NCBI GenBank assembly: GCA_016292295.1 | Contig: JADNEJ010000049.1 | Span: 1-7,040 of the forward strand | Direction: 5' to 3' | DNA length: 7,040 bases | Source: Candidatus Thiodictyon intracellulare | GTDB taxonomy: Bacteria; Pseudomonadota; Gammaproteobacteria; Chromatiales; Chromatiaceae | In this document: positions 1 through 6,127 of the stretch, in pieces | How positions within the stretch are numbered: position 1 is the first letter of the stretch | Layout of the letters: every line of letters begins with the position of its first letter | Notes under the pieces: model-generated | The model's input: the letters and a program-made list of their open reading frames with translations, nothing else | What the model was told of the DNA's origin: nothing | The model's database searches: none | Made by a program: the position numbers and the translations under genes

Positions 1-125
1 ACAAGTATTACGAATCATTTGACGGATTTCGCAAAGTCTGCGCAGACTTCTTCAGCAACTCGGGTGAGTACCAAGGCGATTTGCGCTCCTTGCTGACAGA
101 GAATTTTGAAATAACCGGTCGGTGA
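1..125 (+). CDS. IS630-type transposase, C-terminal end (partial)
   Basis: The frame beginning at base 3 reads 40 codons to a TGA at 123-125; the gene starts left of the window. The peptide contains YYESFDGFRKVCADFF, then EYQGDLRSLLTENF and a short tail. The pattern of an aromatic- and Arg-rich FRxxxxxFF followed by a 'LRSLLTENF' ending is what I know from the extreme C-terminus of IS630/DDE endonuclease transposases, after the catalytic DDE core. The catalytic residues lie outside the window, so intactness cannot be judged. The segment is visibly more AT-rich than the housekeeping genes to the right, as expected for a mobile gene. The family call rests on a 40-residue tail only. Confidence 0.65.
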   Translation, partial: KYYESFDGFRKVCADFFSNSGEYQGDLRSLLTENFEITGR

Positions 126-132
126 AGAAACC

Positions 133-202
133 GAAAATTTAGTATTAGCTCAGTATAACAACTCCCGGAAAATTTAGTATTAGCTCAGTATAACAATTCC
201 CG
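133..202. repeat. 35-base direct tandem repeat, two copies
   Basis: Two adjacent 35-base units, 133-167 and 168-202, each begin GAAAATTTAGTATTAGCTCA and end in TCCCG. They differ at one position only (C at 162 against T at 197). The repeat starts 8 bases after the transposase stop codon, so it probably belongs to the terminal or subterminal region of the IS630-type element, or to a duplicated element end. Each unit also holds a small internal repeat, AGTAT-6 bases-AGTAT. No obvious inverted partner is in the window, because the other end of the element lies to the left. Confidence 0.93.
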
Positions 203-642
203 ACAAGGTTGGCATAGTATATAGCGGGCGCGGTGGGCGGTCGGCGCTCCCCGGGCCTTGCGCCAGGTGCGTCGATCCGGCCTGATGCCCCGACGCCAGG
301 GTATTTGAACCAGCCGAGGGCCGCCCTCCCTGCGGAACAATCCATCCACCCTAAACCTACATGAAGACGTCCATGGGTCAGAGTAATCTCTATGCAAGCC
401 CCCGTAGCGACCTGACCCGCCCCGAGGGGACGGCGCTCAACACCATTGGTCCCTTCGACCCCAAGGGCCGCTTCACCCGCCTGAGTTAGCTGGCCTAGAA
501 TCTGGTGCTGGCAGTTGTTGACAGCGTCGTTGTCGTCATCTTCCTTCTGATCGTGGAGGCACTTAGTCTGGCGACGATGCCGCAGCCCAACGCAGCTTCG
601 AACGCCGCGGTCCCGATCCTCGGGGTTATAGTGGTGCTGATA
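203..642. other. Region without an assignable gene; possible decayed coding DNA
   Basis: Neither strand shows a recognisable domain here. A minus-strand frame stays open from 774 to 145, but after its DUF29-like beginning it has odd composition (a run rich in D, N, Q, H) and reads straight through the tandem repeat, so it is not a credible protein. On the plus strand one frame is open from 355 to a TAG at 487, meets a second TAG at 496, then stays open from 505. It encodes TRPEGTALNTIGPFDPKGRF, then very hydrophobic stretches around LAVVDSVVVVIFLLIVEAL and ILGVIVVLIPYL that could be two membrane segments. This may be a gene broken by two amber codons, or chance. No tRNA, rRNA or clear terminator was seen. 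Confidence 0.5.
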
Positions 643-744
643 CCCTATCTCGAGCAGGTTCAACTGCCCTGCTCGCAGCAATCGGGCCTGTTCGTTGGCC
701 CAGGCGACGATGTCCTGATAGTAGTGGCAAGCGGCTTCGTTCAT
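643..744 (-). pseudogene. DUF29-family gene, 5' fragment only
   Basis: A minus-strand ATG at 744-742 is preceded by a strong ribosome binding site, GGAGG at 754-750 with five bases between it and the ATG. The first 34 residues include YYQDIVAWANEQARLLRAGQ and then LNLLEI. This matches the N-terminal signature I know from DUF29 proteins (Y-x-x-D-x-x-x-W-x-x-x-Q-A-x-L-L-R-x-G), a small family of unknown function that is abundant in cyanobacteria and purple sulfur bacteria. A normal DUF29 protein continues with a helical region and ends near residue 140-150. Here the similarity stops abruptly at about base 643 and I cannot find the rest in any frame, so the gene looks truncated by insertion or deletion. 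The fragment is certain enough to flag, but the family call rests on a short match. Confidence 0.6.
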
Positions 745-831
745 GATGACCTCCCGATTCAGCGACAGCCGCACGGCGCATCTGGCGACGACGCCGGAAA
801 GCCAAAAACATGACGGATCCGCGCAGAGCGC

Positions 832-1449
832 TCAAGCGCCAGGCAGCGGATTGGGTTGTTCCAGCCCTGGCGCCGCCCCCGGCAGGTTTGGGTCAGCCAA
901 GCCCAACTCATCCCCCAGGAAGGCCGGATCACGCAGCTTGGCGAGGGCCGGCAGATCGTTCAATGATCGCAGGCCGAAATAGTCCAGGAATTTGCGGGTG
1001 GTCGCAAACAGTGCCGGCCGCCCCGGCACGTCCCGGTGTCCGACCACGCGGATCCACTCGCGCTCGCTCAGGGTCTTGACGATCTGCGTGGCCACGGCCA
1101 CGCCGCGGATGTCCTCGATCTCGCGGCGGGTGATGGGCTGGCGGTAGGCAATGAGCGCCAGGGTCTCCAGCAGGGCGCGGGAATAGCGGGCGGGCTTCTC
1201 GTCCCACAGGCGTCCGACCCAGGGCGCGACTAGGGCGCGCACCTGGACGCGCAAGCCCCCGGCCACCTGGGCGATCTCGATCCCCCGCCCGGTGTAGTCC
1301 GCGCTCAGCAGGGCGATGACCTCCAGCAGGTCGGCGCGCTCGGGGCGCTCCTCCTCCGCGAACAGGGTCTGAAGTTGCTCCAAGGTCAGGGGCCCGCCGG
1401 CGGCGAACAGCGCGCCCTCGATGATCTGCTTTAGGCTCGGCGTTGTCAT
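832..1449 (-). CDS. scpB: Segregation and condensation protein B (ScpB)
   Basis: ScpB is the paired winged-helix (kite) subunit that dimerises and binds ScpA. Together they form the non-SMC part of the bacterial condensin that compacts and segregates the chromosome. The 205-residue product has the family landmarks in order: N-terminal IEGALFAAGGPLTLEQL (about residues 10-26, first winged helix), YSRALLETLALIAYRQPITR (89-108), an EIEDIRGV segment (110-117), QIVKTLSEREWIRVVGHRD (122-140) and GRPALFATTRKFLDYFGL (143-160) of the second winged helix. Length is typical. The start is the ATG at 1449-1447, with only a weak AAGAG upstream. It follows scpA after 38 bases, in the same transcript order as in most bacteria. 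The C-terminal tail after residue 175 is Pro/Leu/Gly-rich and probably disordered. The next gene expected downstream, rluB, is missing. Confidence 0.96.
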   Translation of the reverse strand: MTTPSLKQIIEGALFAAGGPLTLEQLQTLFAEEERPERADLLEVIALLSADYTGRGIEIAQVAGGLRVQVRALVAPWVGRLWDEKPARYSRALLETLALIAYRQPITRREIEDIRGVAVATQIVKTLSEREWIRVVGHRDVPGRPALFATTRKFLDYFGLRSLNDLPALAKLRDPAFLGDELGLADPNLPGAAPGLEQPNPLPGA

Positions 1450-1487
1450 CTGCTCTTTGCGTCTTGGCGTCTCTGCATAAAATCTCT

Positions 1488-2339
1488 TCAGCTCGTCAGT
1501 TCTGCGTCCGCATCGGCTTGGTCTCGCCCCTGCCCCTCCCGCAGCCGCACATGGATGGGCGCAAAGGGCTCGGACTGGATCAATTCCAGGGCGGCGGAGC
1601 GGATCAGCTCCAACAGGGCCAGGAAGGTCACCACCACCCCGGCGCGCCCTTCGGTCACATCGAACAACTCGGTGAAGAGGAGGAAGTGGCTACCGCGCAT
1701 CCGCTCCAAGACCTGCGACATGCGCTCACGCAGCGACAGCGACTCCTTCTCCACCCGGTGGCTGGTGAAGAGAGCCGCCCGCGCCAGCACGCCGCGCAAG
1801 GCGATCAGCACCTCGCGCAGGTCCACCTCCGGTGGAACCCGGTTGAGGTGCCCCGGTGGCAGTTCCGCCTGGGCAGTGAAGAGATCGCGCTCCAGCCGCG
1901 GCAGGCCGTCTAGATCCAGCGCGGCCTGCTTGAAGCGCTCGTACTCCATCAGGCGACGGATCAGCTCGGCACGCGGGTCCCCCTCATCCTGCGCCTCAGA
2001 GGCTGGACGCGGCAGGAGCATACGCGACTTGATCTCGGCCAGCATGGCGGCCATCACCAGATACTCGGCGGCCAGTTCCAACCGCAGTTCCTTCATCAGG
2101 TCCATGTACTCAATGTACTGGTCAGTGATGACCGCGATTGGGATATTGAGGATATCCAGATTCTGGCGCTTGATCAGATACAGCAGTAGATCCAGCGGCC
2201 CCTCAAAGGTATCGAGAAAGACATCGAGTGCGTCCGGCGGTATATAGAGGTCCAGGGGCAAGGTCAGGTAGGGCTTGCCCTGGACCAGGGCGAAGGGCAA
2301 CTCCGGTTGAGTGCCCAGGGTCTCGCCGATGGCATCCAT
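1488..2339 (-). CDS. scpA: Segregation and condensation protein A (ScpA)
   Basis: ScpA is the kleisin subunit of the bacterial condensin. It bridges the SMC heads and carries ScpB dimers. The diagnostic N-terminal motif FEGPLDLLLYLIKRQNLDI is at about residues 45-63, counted from the ATG at 2339. It is followed by AAEYLVMAAMLAEIKSRMLL (90-109), a variable acidic linker, and a C-terminal winged-helix region around VVVTFLALLELIRSAALE (235-252). The protein is 283 residues. About 35 residues precede the kleisin domain (ELPFALVQGKPYLTLPLDLY region), an extension I know from other gammaproteobacterial ScpA proteins. Start choice: a GTG at 2351-2349 in the same frame is possible (287 residues). I prefer the ATG at 2339-2337 because GGTGG lies eight bases ahead of it. 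The gene begins 16 bases (or 4 with GTG) after the trpS stop, so translation is probably coupled. Confidence 0.96.
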   Translation of the reverse strand: MDAIGETLGTQPELPFALVQGKPYLTLPLDLYIPPDALDVFLDTFEGPLDLLLYLIKRQNLDILNIPIAVITDQYIEYMDLMKELRLELAAEYLVMAAMLAEIKSRMLLPRPASEAQDEGDPRAELIRRLMEYERFKQAALDLDGLPRLERDLFTAQAELPPGHLNRVPPEVDLREVLIALRGVLARAALFTSHRVEKESLSLRERMSQVLERMRGSHFLLFTELFDVTEGRAGVVVTFLALLELIRSAALELIQSEPFAPIHVRLREGQGRDQADADAELTS

Positions 2340-2355
2340 ACCAGCGACCACCCCG

Positions 2356-3570
2356 CTACAGGACTAGGGACATGGCAAATCTTACTTCATCAATGGTTTC
2401 CCTGGCCACGGCCCGCGCCCGTTCGCAACCGTCGTTGATGAGGTTGCGCAGCAGGTCCGGCTGAGCGGAAAATTCGCGCACGCGCTCACGCATGGGAGCC
2501 AGTTCGGTCAGGATAGACTCAGTCACCGGCCGCTTGCAATCCAGACAGCCGATGCCCGCGGCGCGGCAACCCTCCTGCACCCAGTCACGCACCCCATCGT
2601 TGGAATAGATCAGGTGGAACTGCCACACCGGGCACTTTTCTGGGTCGCCGGGGTCAGTGCGGCGCACCCGCGCCGGGTCCGTGGGCATAGTGCGGATAGC
2701 CTTCTCCACGTCCGCGGGCTCGTCGCGCAAGGCAATGGTGTTGCCGTAGGACTTGGACATCTTTTGACCGTCGAGCCCCGGCATCTTGGACGCTTTGGTC
2801 AGGAGCGGGGTGGGTTCAGGCAGGATGACCCGGCCGCCGCCCTCCAGGAACCCGAACAGGCGCTCCCGGTCCGCAACCGTGAGGTTATTCTGCCCCTCCA
2901 GCATGGCGCGCGCCACCGCCAGGGCCTGTGCGTCGCCCCGCTCCTGATAGGCGCGGCGCAGTTCGTCGAACTGCCGGGCGTTCTTCTTGCCCATCTTGCG
3001 CTTGGCCTCTTCCGCCTTGGCCTCGAAGCCCGGCTCCCGACCATAGATATGGTTGAAGCGCCGTGCGATCTCCCGGGTCAGCTCCACATGGGCCACCTGG
3101 TCCTCCCCCACCGGCACACGCCCGGCCTTATAGATCAGGATGTCCGCCGATTGCAGCAGCGGATAGCCCAGGAAGCCGTAGGTAGCGAGATCCTTTTCTT
3201 TGAGTCGGTCCTGCTGATCCTTATAGGTCGGGACCCGTTCCAGCCAACCGACCGGCGTAATCATGGATAAGAGCAGGTGCAGCTCCGCATGCTCGGGCAC
3301 CCGCGACTGGATAAACAGGGTGGCGGAACCCGGATTGATCCCGGCCGCCAGCCAGTCGATCAGCATCTCCCGGATGCTGTCTGGGATCAGGGTCGGGTCC
3401 TCGTAGTGGGTGGTAAGCGCGTGCCAATCGGCCACGAAGAAGAAGCACTCGAACTCGTGCTGGAGTTTCAGCCAGTTCTTGAGCACCCCGTGGTAATGGC
3501 CCAGGTGGAGCCGGCCGGTGGGGCGCATGCCGGAAAGCACGCGGGCGTGCTGTGCGGAAACGGAAGTCAA
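2356..3570 (-). CDS. trpS: Tryptophan--tRNA ligase
   Basis: TrpS charges tRNA-Trp with tryptophan in the cytoplasm using ATP. It is a class I synthetase with the Rossmann-fold signature GMRPTGRLHLGHYHG (residues 14-28; the HIGH motif is HLGH, 22-25) and KMSKS at 270-274. Other family landmarks are PVGEDQVAHVELTREIARRF (153-172) and the N-terminal FFFVADWHALTT (43-54). At 404 residues it is longer than the roughly 330-residue E. coli type. It carries an insert at about residues 181-253, rich in charged residues and ending in a GGGRVILPEPTPLLT stretch, typical of the long TrpS form in several proteobacteria. The start is a TTG at 3570-3568. GAGG lies eight bases upstream, and no ATG occurs in frame before residue 15, which is already inside the conserved fold. 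It sits 15 bases after the protease gene stop. Confidence 0.98.
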   Translation of the reverse strand: MTSVSAQHARVLSGMRPTGRLHLGHYHGVLKNWLKLQHEFECFFFVADWHALTTHYEDPTLIPDSIREMLIDWLAAGINPGSATLFIQSRVPEHAELHLLLSMITPVGWLERVPTYKDQQDRLKEKDLATYGFLGYPLLQSADILIYKAGRVPVGEDQVAHVELTREIARRFNHIYGREPGFEAKAEEAKRKMGKKNARQFDELRRAYQERGDAQALAVARAMLEGQNNLTVADRERLFGFLEGGGRVILPEPTPLLTKASKMPGLDGQKMSKSYGNTIALRDEPADVEKAIRTMPTDPARVRRTDPGDPEKCPVWQFHLIYSNDGVRDWVQEGCRAAGIGCLDCKRPVTESILTELAPMRERVREFSAQPDLLRNLINDGCERARAVARETIDEVRFAMSLVL

Positions 3571-3585
3571 TGCAATGGCCTCTGG

Positions 3586-4257
3586 TCAGTAATGGAACAG
3601 TTCTCTCACGATGTCGGCGCCCGGCAAGAGGCTCACTGTGCCGATCACGAGCGGCAGGAGCAGGCGGGTCAGGGGCCCGGTCGCCAGCAACAACACCAGG
3701 ATCACGAGCCCGAAGGGCTCCAGCCGAGAGAAATAATAGGACCAGCGCCGCGGCAGCAGCGCATCGAGCACTCGGCCGCCGTCCAGCGGCAGCAGCGGCA
3801 CCAGGTTGAGTACCATCAGAAAGACATTGATCAGCACCCCCGCCGCGCCCATATAGATGAGCGGCAGGGCAACCCAGGTGCTGACATCCAACAGCAACAT
3901 GCCACCCTGGATCAGGAGACCCCAGGCAATCGCCTGGAGCAGATTGACCCCCGGACCCGCCAAGGCCACCAGGGCCATGTCGCGGCGTGGGTGGTGGAGG
4001 TTCTGCGCATTCACCGGCACCGGCTTGGCCCAGCCGAAGAGCAGCCCGACCAGTAGGAAGGTAACCAGCGGGACCATGACGGTGCCGATGGGGTCGATGT
4101 GCCGCAAGGGGTTGAAGGTGACCCGCCCGAGCATCAAGGCCGTGCGGTCCCCCAGATGGTTGGCCACCCAGCCGTGGGCCGCCTCGTGGATGGTAATCGC
4201 GAGCACCACCGGCAGGACGAGGATCGCGAGCAACTGGATCTGGTTCAGTGCGTTCAT
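3586..4257 (-). CDS. Site-2-type intramembrane zinc metalloprotease (M50, RIP family)
   Basis: This is a small polytopic inner-membrane protein of 223 residues belonging to the site-2 protease group. Such enzymes cut membrane-embedded substrates, but the target of this subclass is unknown. The zinc-binding HExxH is HEAAH at 24-28 within the first membrane segment. The third ligand is in NLVPLLPLDGGRVLD at 151-165 (Asp159 in the LDG motif). An AGPGVN turn at 100-105 is another M50 hallmark. Hydrophobic segments lie at about 6-24, 58-76, 93-122, 127-156 and 182-212. All catalytic residues are present, so it should be active. There is no PDZ domain, unlike RseP. Start: an in-frame TTG at 4308 would add 17 residues of non-membrane sequence; I prefer the ATG at 4257-4255. 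It has no clear Shine-Dalgarno, but a TATAAT lies six bases before it. It follows yciO by 54 bases. Confidence 0.94.
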   Translation of the reverse strand: MNALNQIQLLAILVLPVVLAITIHEAAHGWVANHLGDRTALMLGRVTFNPLRHIDPIGTVMVPLVTFLLVGLLFGWAKPVPVNAQNLHHPRRDMALVALAGPGVNLLQAIAWGLLIQGGMLLLDVSTWVALPLIYMGAAGVLINVFLMVLNLVPLLPLDGGRVLDALLPRRWSYYFSRLEPFGLVILVLLLATGPLTRLLLPLVIGTVSLLPGADIVRELFHY

Positions 4258-4263
4258 CGGGCC

Positions 4264-4269
4264 ATTATA
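4264..4269 (-). promoter_or_regulatory. TATAAT box just before the protease ATG (possible -10, leaderless start)
   Basis: On the minus strand a perfect TATAAT consensus is followed by GGCCCG and then the preferred ATG (4257-4255). If it works as a -10 element, transcription would begin at or next to the A of the ATG, giving a leaderless mRNA. This would fit the absence of a Shine-Dalgarno sequence. No good -35 hexamer is visible at 16-18 bases upstream, so a chance match is quite possible. Confidence 0.25.
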
Positions 4270-4311
4270 CGGACATGACGCCGAATCCTCGCCCCCGGTT
4301 CGCGGCAAGAC

Positions 4312-4941
4312 TCATGCGGGTGCGGCGAACTGCGTGGCGTCACCCTTGCCGACCCGGATCACCGTCGGCGGGTCCGCGATCATGTCCACCACGGTGGTGG
4401 CGTCGAGCCCGCAGAAGCCGCCGTCGATGACCAGGTCTACCTGCTTGTCCAGGACCTCACGCATCTCCTCGGGGTCCGTCAGCGGGTGCTCGTCGCCGGG
4501 CAGGATCAGGGTGGTGCTCAGTATCGGCTGGTTGAATTCACTCAACAGGGCGCGACAGATCTCGTTGTCCGGCACTCGGATACCGATCGCCTTACGCTTG
4601 GGGTGAAGCATGCGCCGCGGGACCTGTTTGGTCGCCTCGTGGATGAAGGTGTAGGGCCCCGGCGTCAGTGATTTCAGGAGCCTGAAGGCCTGGTTATCGA
4701 TCTTGGCGTAGGTGGTGATCTCCGACAGGTCACGGCATACAAGAGTGAAATTGTGTTTTTCGTCCAAGGCTCTGATACGCCGGATACGCTCCATGGTGTC
4801 CTTCTCCCCGAGTTGGCACCCCAAGGCGTAGGAGGAATCCGTCGGATAGACGATGATGCCCCCCGCGAGCAGGATCTCGACGCAACGGCGCACCAGGCGC
4901 GGCTGGGGGTTGACTGGATGGATCTGGAAAAACTGGGCCAT
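4312..4941 (-). CDS. yciO: YciO, YrdC/Sua5-family protein
   Basis: The 209-residue protein aligns along its whole length with my recollection of E. coli YciO, starting MAQFFQIHPVNPQPRLV. Conserved YrdC-fold elements are GGIIVYPTDSSYALGC (27-42), KHNFTLVCRDLSEI (62-75), TPGPYTFI (93-100), KRKAIGIRVP (115-124), the LSTTLILPGD turn (141-150) and ATTVVD near 181-186, all in the expected order. The family includes TsaC/Sua5, which makes threonylcarbamoyl-AMP for the t6A37 modification of tRNAs. YciO itself is a paralogue whose activity is less certain, so I do not assign the t6A reaction outright. It lies next to the yciV/rnm gene as in enterobacteria, which supports the YciO rather than TsaC label. 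The start ATG at 4941-4939 lacks an evident Shine-Dalgarno. Confidence 0.93.
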   Translation of the reverse strand: MAQFFQIHPVNPQPRLVRRCVEILLAGGIIVYPTDSSYALGCQLGEKDTMERIRRIRALDEKHNFTLVCRDLSEITTYAKIDNQAFRLLKSLTPGPYTFIHEATKQVPRRMLHPKRKAIGIRVPDNEICRALLSEFNQPILSTTLILPGDEHPLTDPEEMREVLDKQVDLVIDGGFCGLDATTVVDMIADPPTVIRVGKGDATQFAAPA

Positions 4942-4948
4942 GACTGCG

Positions 4949-4978
4949 TTTATCGATGAAAAAAACTTTTATTTACAA
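4949..4978 (-). promoter_or_regulatory. Possible promoter for yciO and the downstream operon
   Basis: The 86-base gap between rnm and yciO contains a strikingly AT-rich stretch (about 4947-4980) in otherwise GC-rich DNA. On the minus strand TTGTAA (4978-4973) and GATAAA (4954-4949) are separated by 18 bases, each matching four of six sigma-70 consensus bases. The predicted start would be within a base or two of the yciO ATG. Next to it, GACAA and TTGTC (4980-4984 and 4990-4994) form a small inverted repeat around a GGCC core, which could be an operator or a weak hairpin. This is a consensus match only. Confidence 0.35.
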
Positions 4979-5027
4979 CGACAAAGGCCTTGTCACGTAA
5001 CCCTGGCGTCGACCCCTCAAGCAACCG

Positions 5028-5915
5028 TCACCCGCACGGGATCGTTCGCGACCACGGGGAGCAAGCGGTCGGCCAGTCGTGCCAGATGGGGGTGCAGCCG
5101 TCCGGCAAGGCCGCCAGTCGGCCCAGGTCGATCCAGGGTTGGGTGGACAGGGTCAATTGGGGGCCGTGGAAGTCTGAACCGGCGGACGCCAGGAGCCGCT
5201 GCTCGCGTGCATGGCGGGCATAGGTAAAGGCCTCATCCCGCGCGTGGCTACCGCATACCACCTCCAGACCAACGCCCCCCAGTTCCCGAAAGCGGCCGAT
5301 GAGGTGCAGCAGCTTGGTCCGCGTTAGCTTGTAGCGCGCCGGGTGGGCGATCACCGCCTGACCGCCGCTGTCACAGATCCAGCCCACCGCCTGCTCCAGG
5401 CTCGCCCAGTCGCTGGGGACATACCCCGGCTTACCGGTCACCAGAAAGTGTTTGAACACATCACGCTCCGTGACCGCGACACGCTGCTGCACCAGGAAGC
5501 GCGCGAAGTGGGTGCGCCCGATCAGCCGGCCGCTGGACATGGCGCGGGCCCCGGCATAGGCACCCTCAATGCCCGACTTGGCCAGGCGCCGCCCCATCTC
5601 CTCGGCCCGCCAGCCGCGAAACGCTAAGAGCCCCGCGAGCCCCAGGGTCAGCCCCGGATGGCAATGATCCACGCCCAGCCCAACCACATGGATGGTACGC
5701 CCGGCCCAGGTGACCGAGATCTCGACCCCGGGGACGAAGGCCAGCCCCAGGGCCGCGGCGGCGTCCGCCGCTTCGACCAGCCCCTCGGTCGTATCGTGGT
5801 CGGTCAGGGCCAGCAGGGCGACACCCGCCGCCGCCGCTCGGCGCACCAGAACCGCCGGGGCCAAGGTGCCGTCCGAGGCCGTGGAATGCGTATGCAGATC
5901 GGGAACCTTGTTCAT
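5028..5915 (-). CDS. rnm: PHP-domain RNase AM (YciV/Rnm family)
   Basis: A 295-residue PHP metallophosphoesterase closely resembling E. coli YciV. That enzyme is described as RNase AM, a 5'-3' exonuclease that trims 5' ends of rRNA; an older annotation of the family is 5'-3' nucleoside bisphosphate phosphatase. Metal-binding PHP motifs are complete: DLHTHSTASDG (residues 6-16, His8 and His10), TDHDT (38-42), Glu65 in PGVEIS, His76 in TIHVVGLGVD, His191 in VIAHPARY, and GSDFH (246-250). The subfamily segments RTHFARFLV (134-142) and GKPGYVP (161-167) and the C-terminal PWIDLGR and LPDGCTPIW are also present. The ATG at 5915-5913 puts the first motif at residue 6, as expected. A nearby ATG at 5924 would add only three residues. 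The longer open frame upstream to 6032 encodes an unrelated Cys/Trp/Gly-rich peptide and is rejected. Confidence 0.92.
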   Translation of the reverse strand: MNKVPDLHTHSTASDGTLAPAVLVRRAAAAGVALLALTDHDTTEGLVEAADAAAALGLAFVPGVEISVTWAGRTIHVVGLGVDHCHPGLTLGLAGLLAFRGWRAEEMGRRLAKSGIEGAYAGARAMSSGRLIGRTHFARFLVQQRVAVTERDVFKHFLVTGKPGYVPSDWASLEQAVGWICDSGGQAVIAHPARYKLTRTKLLHLIGRFRELGGVGLEVVCGSHARDEAFTYARHAREQRLLASAGSDFHGPQLTLSTQPWIDLGRLAALPDGCTPIWHDWPTACSPWSRTIPCG

Positions 5916-6127
5916 CGCGCCCATTCTACACGTCCATCGGCAACCGCACCCGATGGCGCAGCCGACGCGGATCTGCAATCCTCGCGCAAGCCAGCGCCAC
6001 CCGCCGCCGTCCGCAATGTCCAGCACCCACAAGACCCCACCCTAACCCCTGCACGTCACCGGCGAGGGTCTTGAGCATAATTTCGCCCGCCTTGTTCAGT
6101 CCCTACGTTGACTCTCCCTTGTAGAAT
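5916..6127. other. Divergent intergenic region between rnm and the modE pseudogene
   Basis: These 212 bases separate two divergently read genes and must hold their promoters. Just upstream of rnm the minus strand has TAGAAT (5926-5921), seven bases before the ATG. Just upstream of modE the plus strand has TAGAAT (6122-6127), touching its ATG. Neither has a convincing -35 partner. A TTGACT is present at 6108-6113 but too close to the hexamer to pair with it. No ModE operator-like TATATA half-sites were seen. The region includes an 8-base inverted repeat described separately. Confidence 0.5.
6030..6073. repeat. Inverted repeat in the rnm-modE gap
   Basis: CAAGACCC at 6030-6037 and GGGTCTTG at 6066-6073 are perfect reverse complements, separated by 28 bases. 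The arms could form a hairpin in RNA or serve as a spaced operator. There is no T-run after either arm, so it is not a standard intrinsic terminator. It lies about 55 bases before the modE start and 115 bases from the rnm start. Confidence 0.55.

Noticed and set aside
133..202. CRISPR array
   Set aside because: The two units abut with no spacer, there are only two, and no cas genes are present.
145..774. 209-residue minus-strand protein as a real gene
   Set aside because: Only the first 34 residues after the internal ATG at 744 resemble a family; the rest has odd composition and reads through the tandem repeat.
782..833. Hairpins after scpB (GGCG-ACGA-CGCC at 784-795; GCGC-AGA-GCGC at 821-831) as an operon terminator
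   Set aside because: Neither is followed by a T-run in the direction of transcription; the only T5 tract on the minus strand lies between them, about 12 bases after the 821-831 stem.
1456..1476. GCGTCT repeats in the scpA-scpB gap as a regulatory array
   Set aside because: There are only two short copies (1459-1464 and 1467-1472) in a 38-base spacer, too little to claim function.
1555..2247. 230-codon plus-strand frame opposite scpA
   Set aside because: It is rich in Ser and Arg with no domain, and lies fully antisense to a well-conserved kleisin gene; long antisense frames are expected at this GC content.
5916..6032. N-terminal extension of the PHP protein to 6032
   Set aside because: The added 39 residues are Cys/Trp/Gly-rich and unlike the family; the ATG at 5915 places the metal-binding motif at residue 6 as in relatives.
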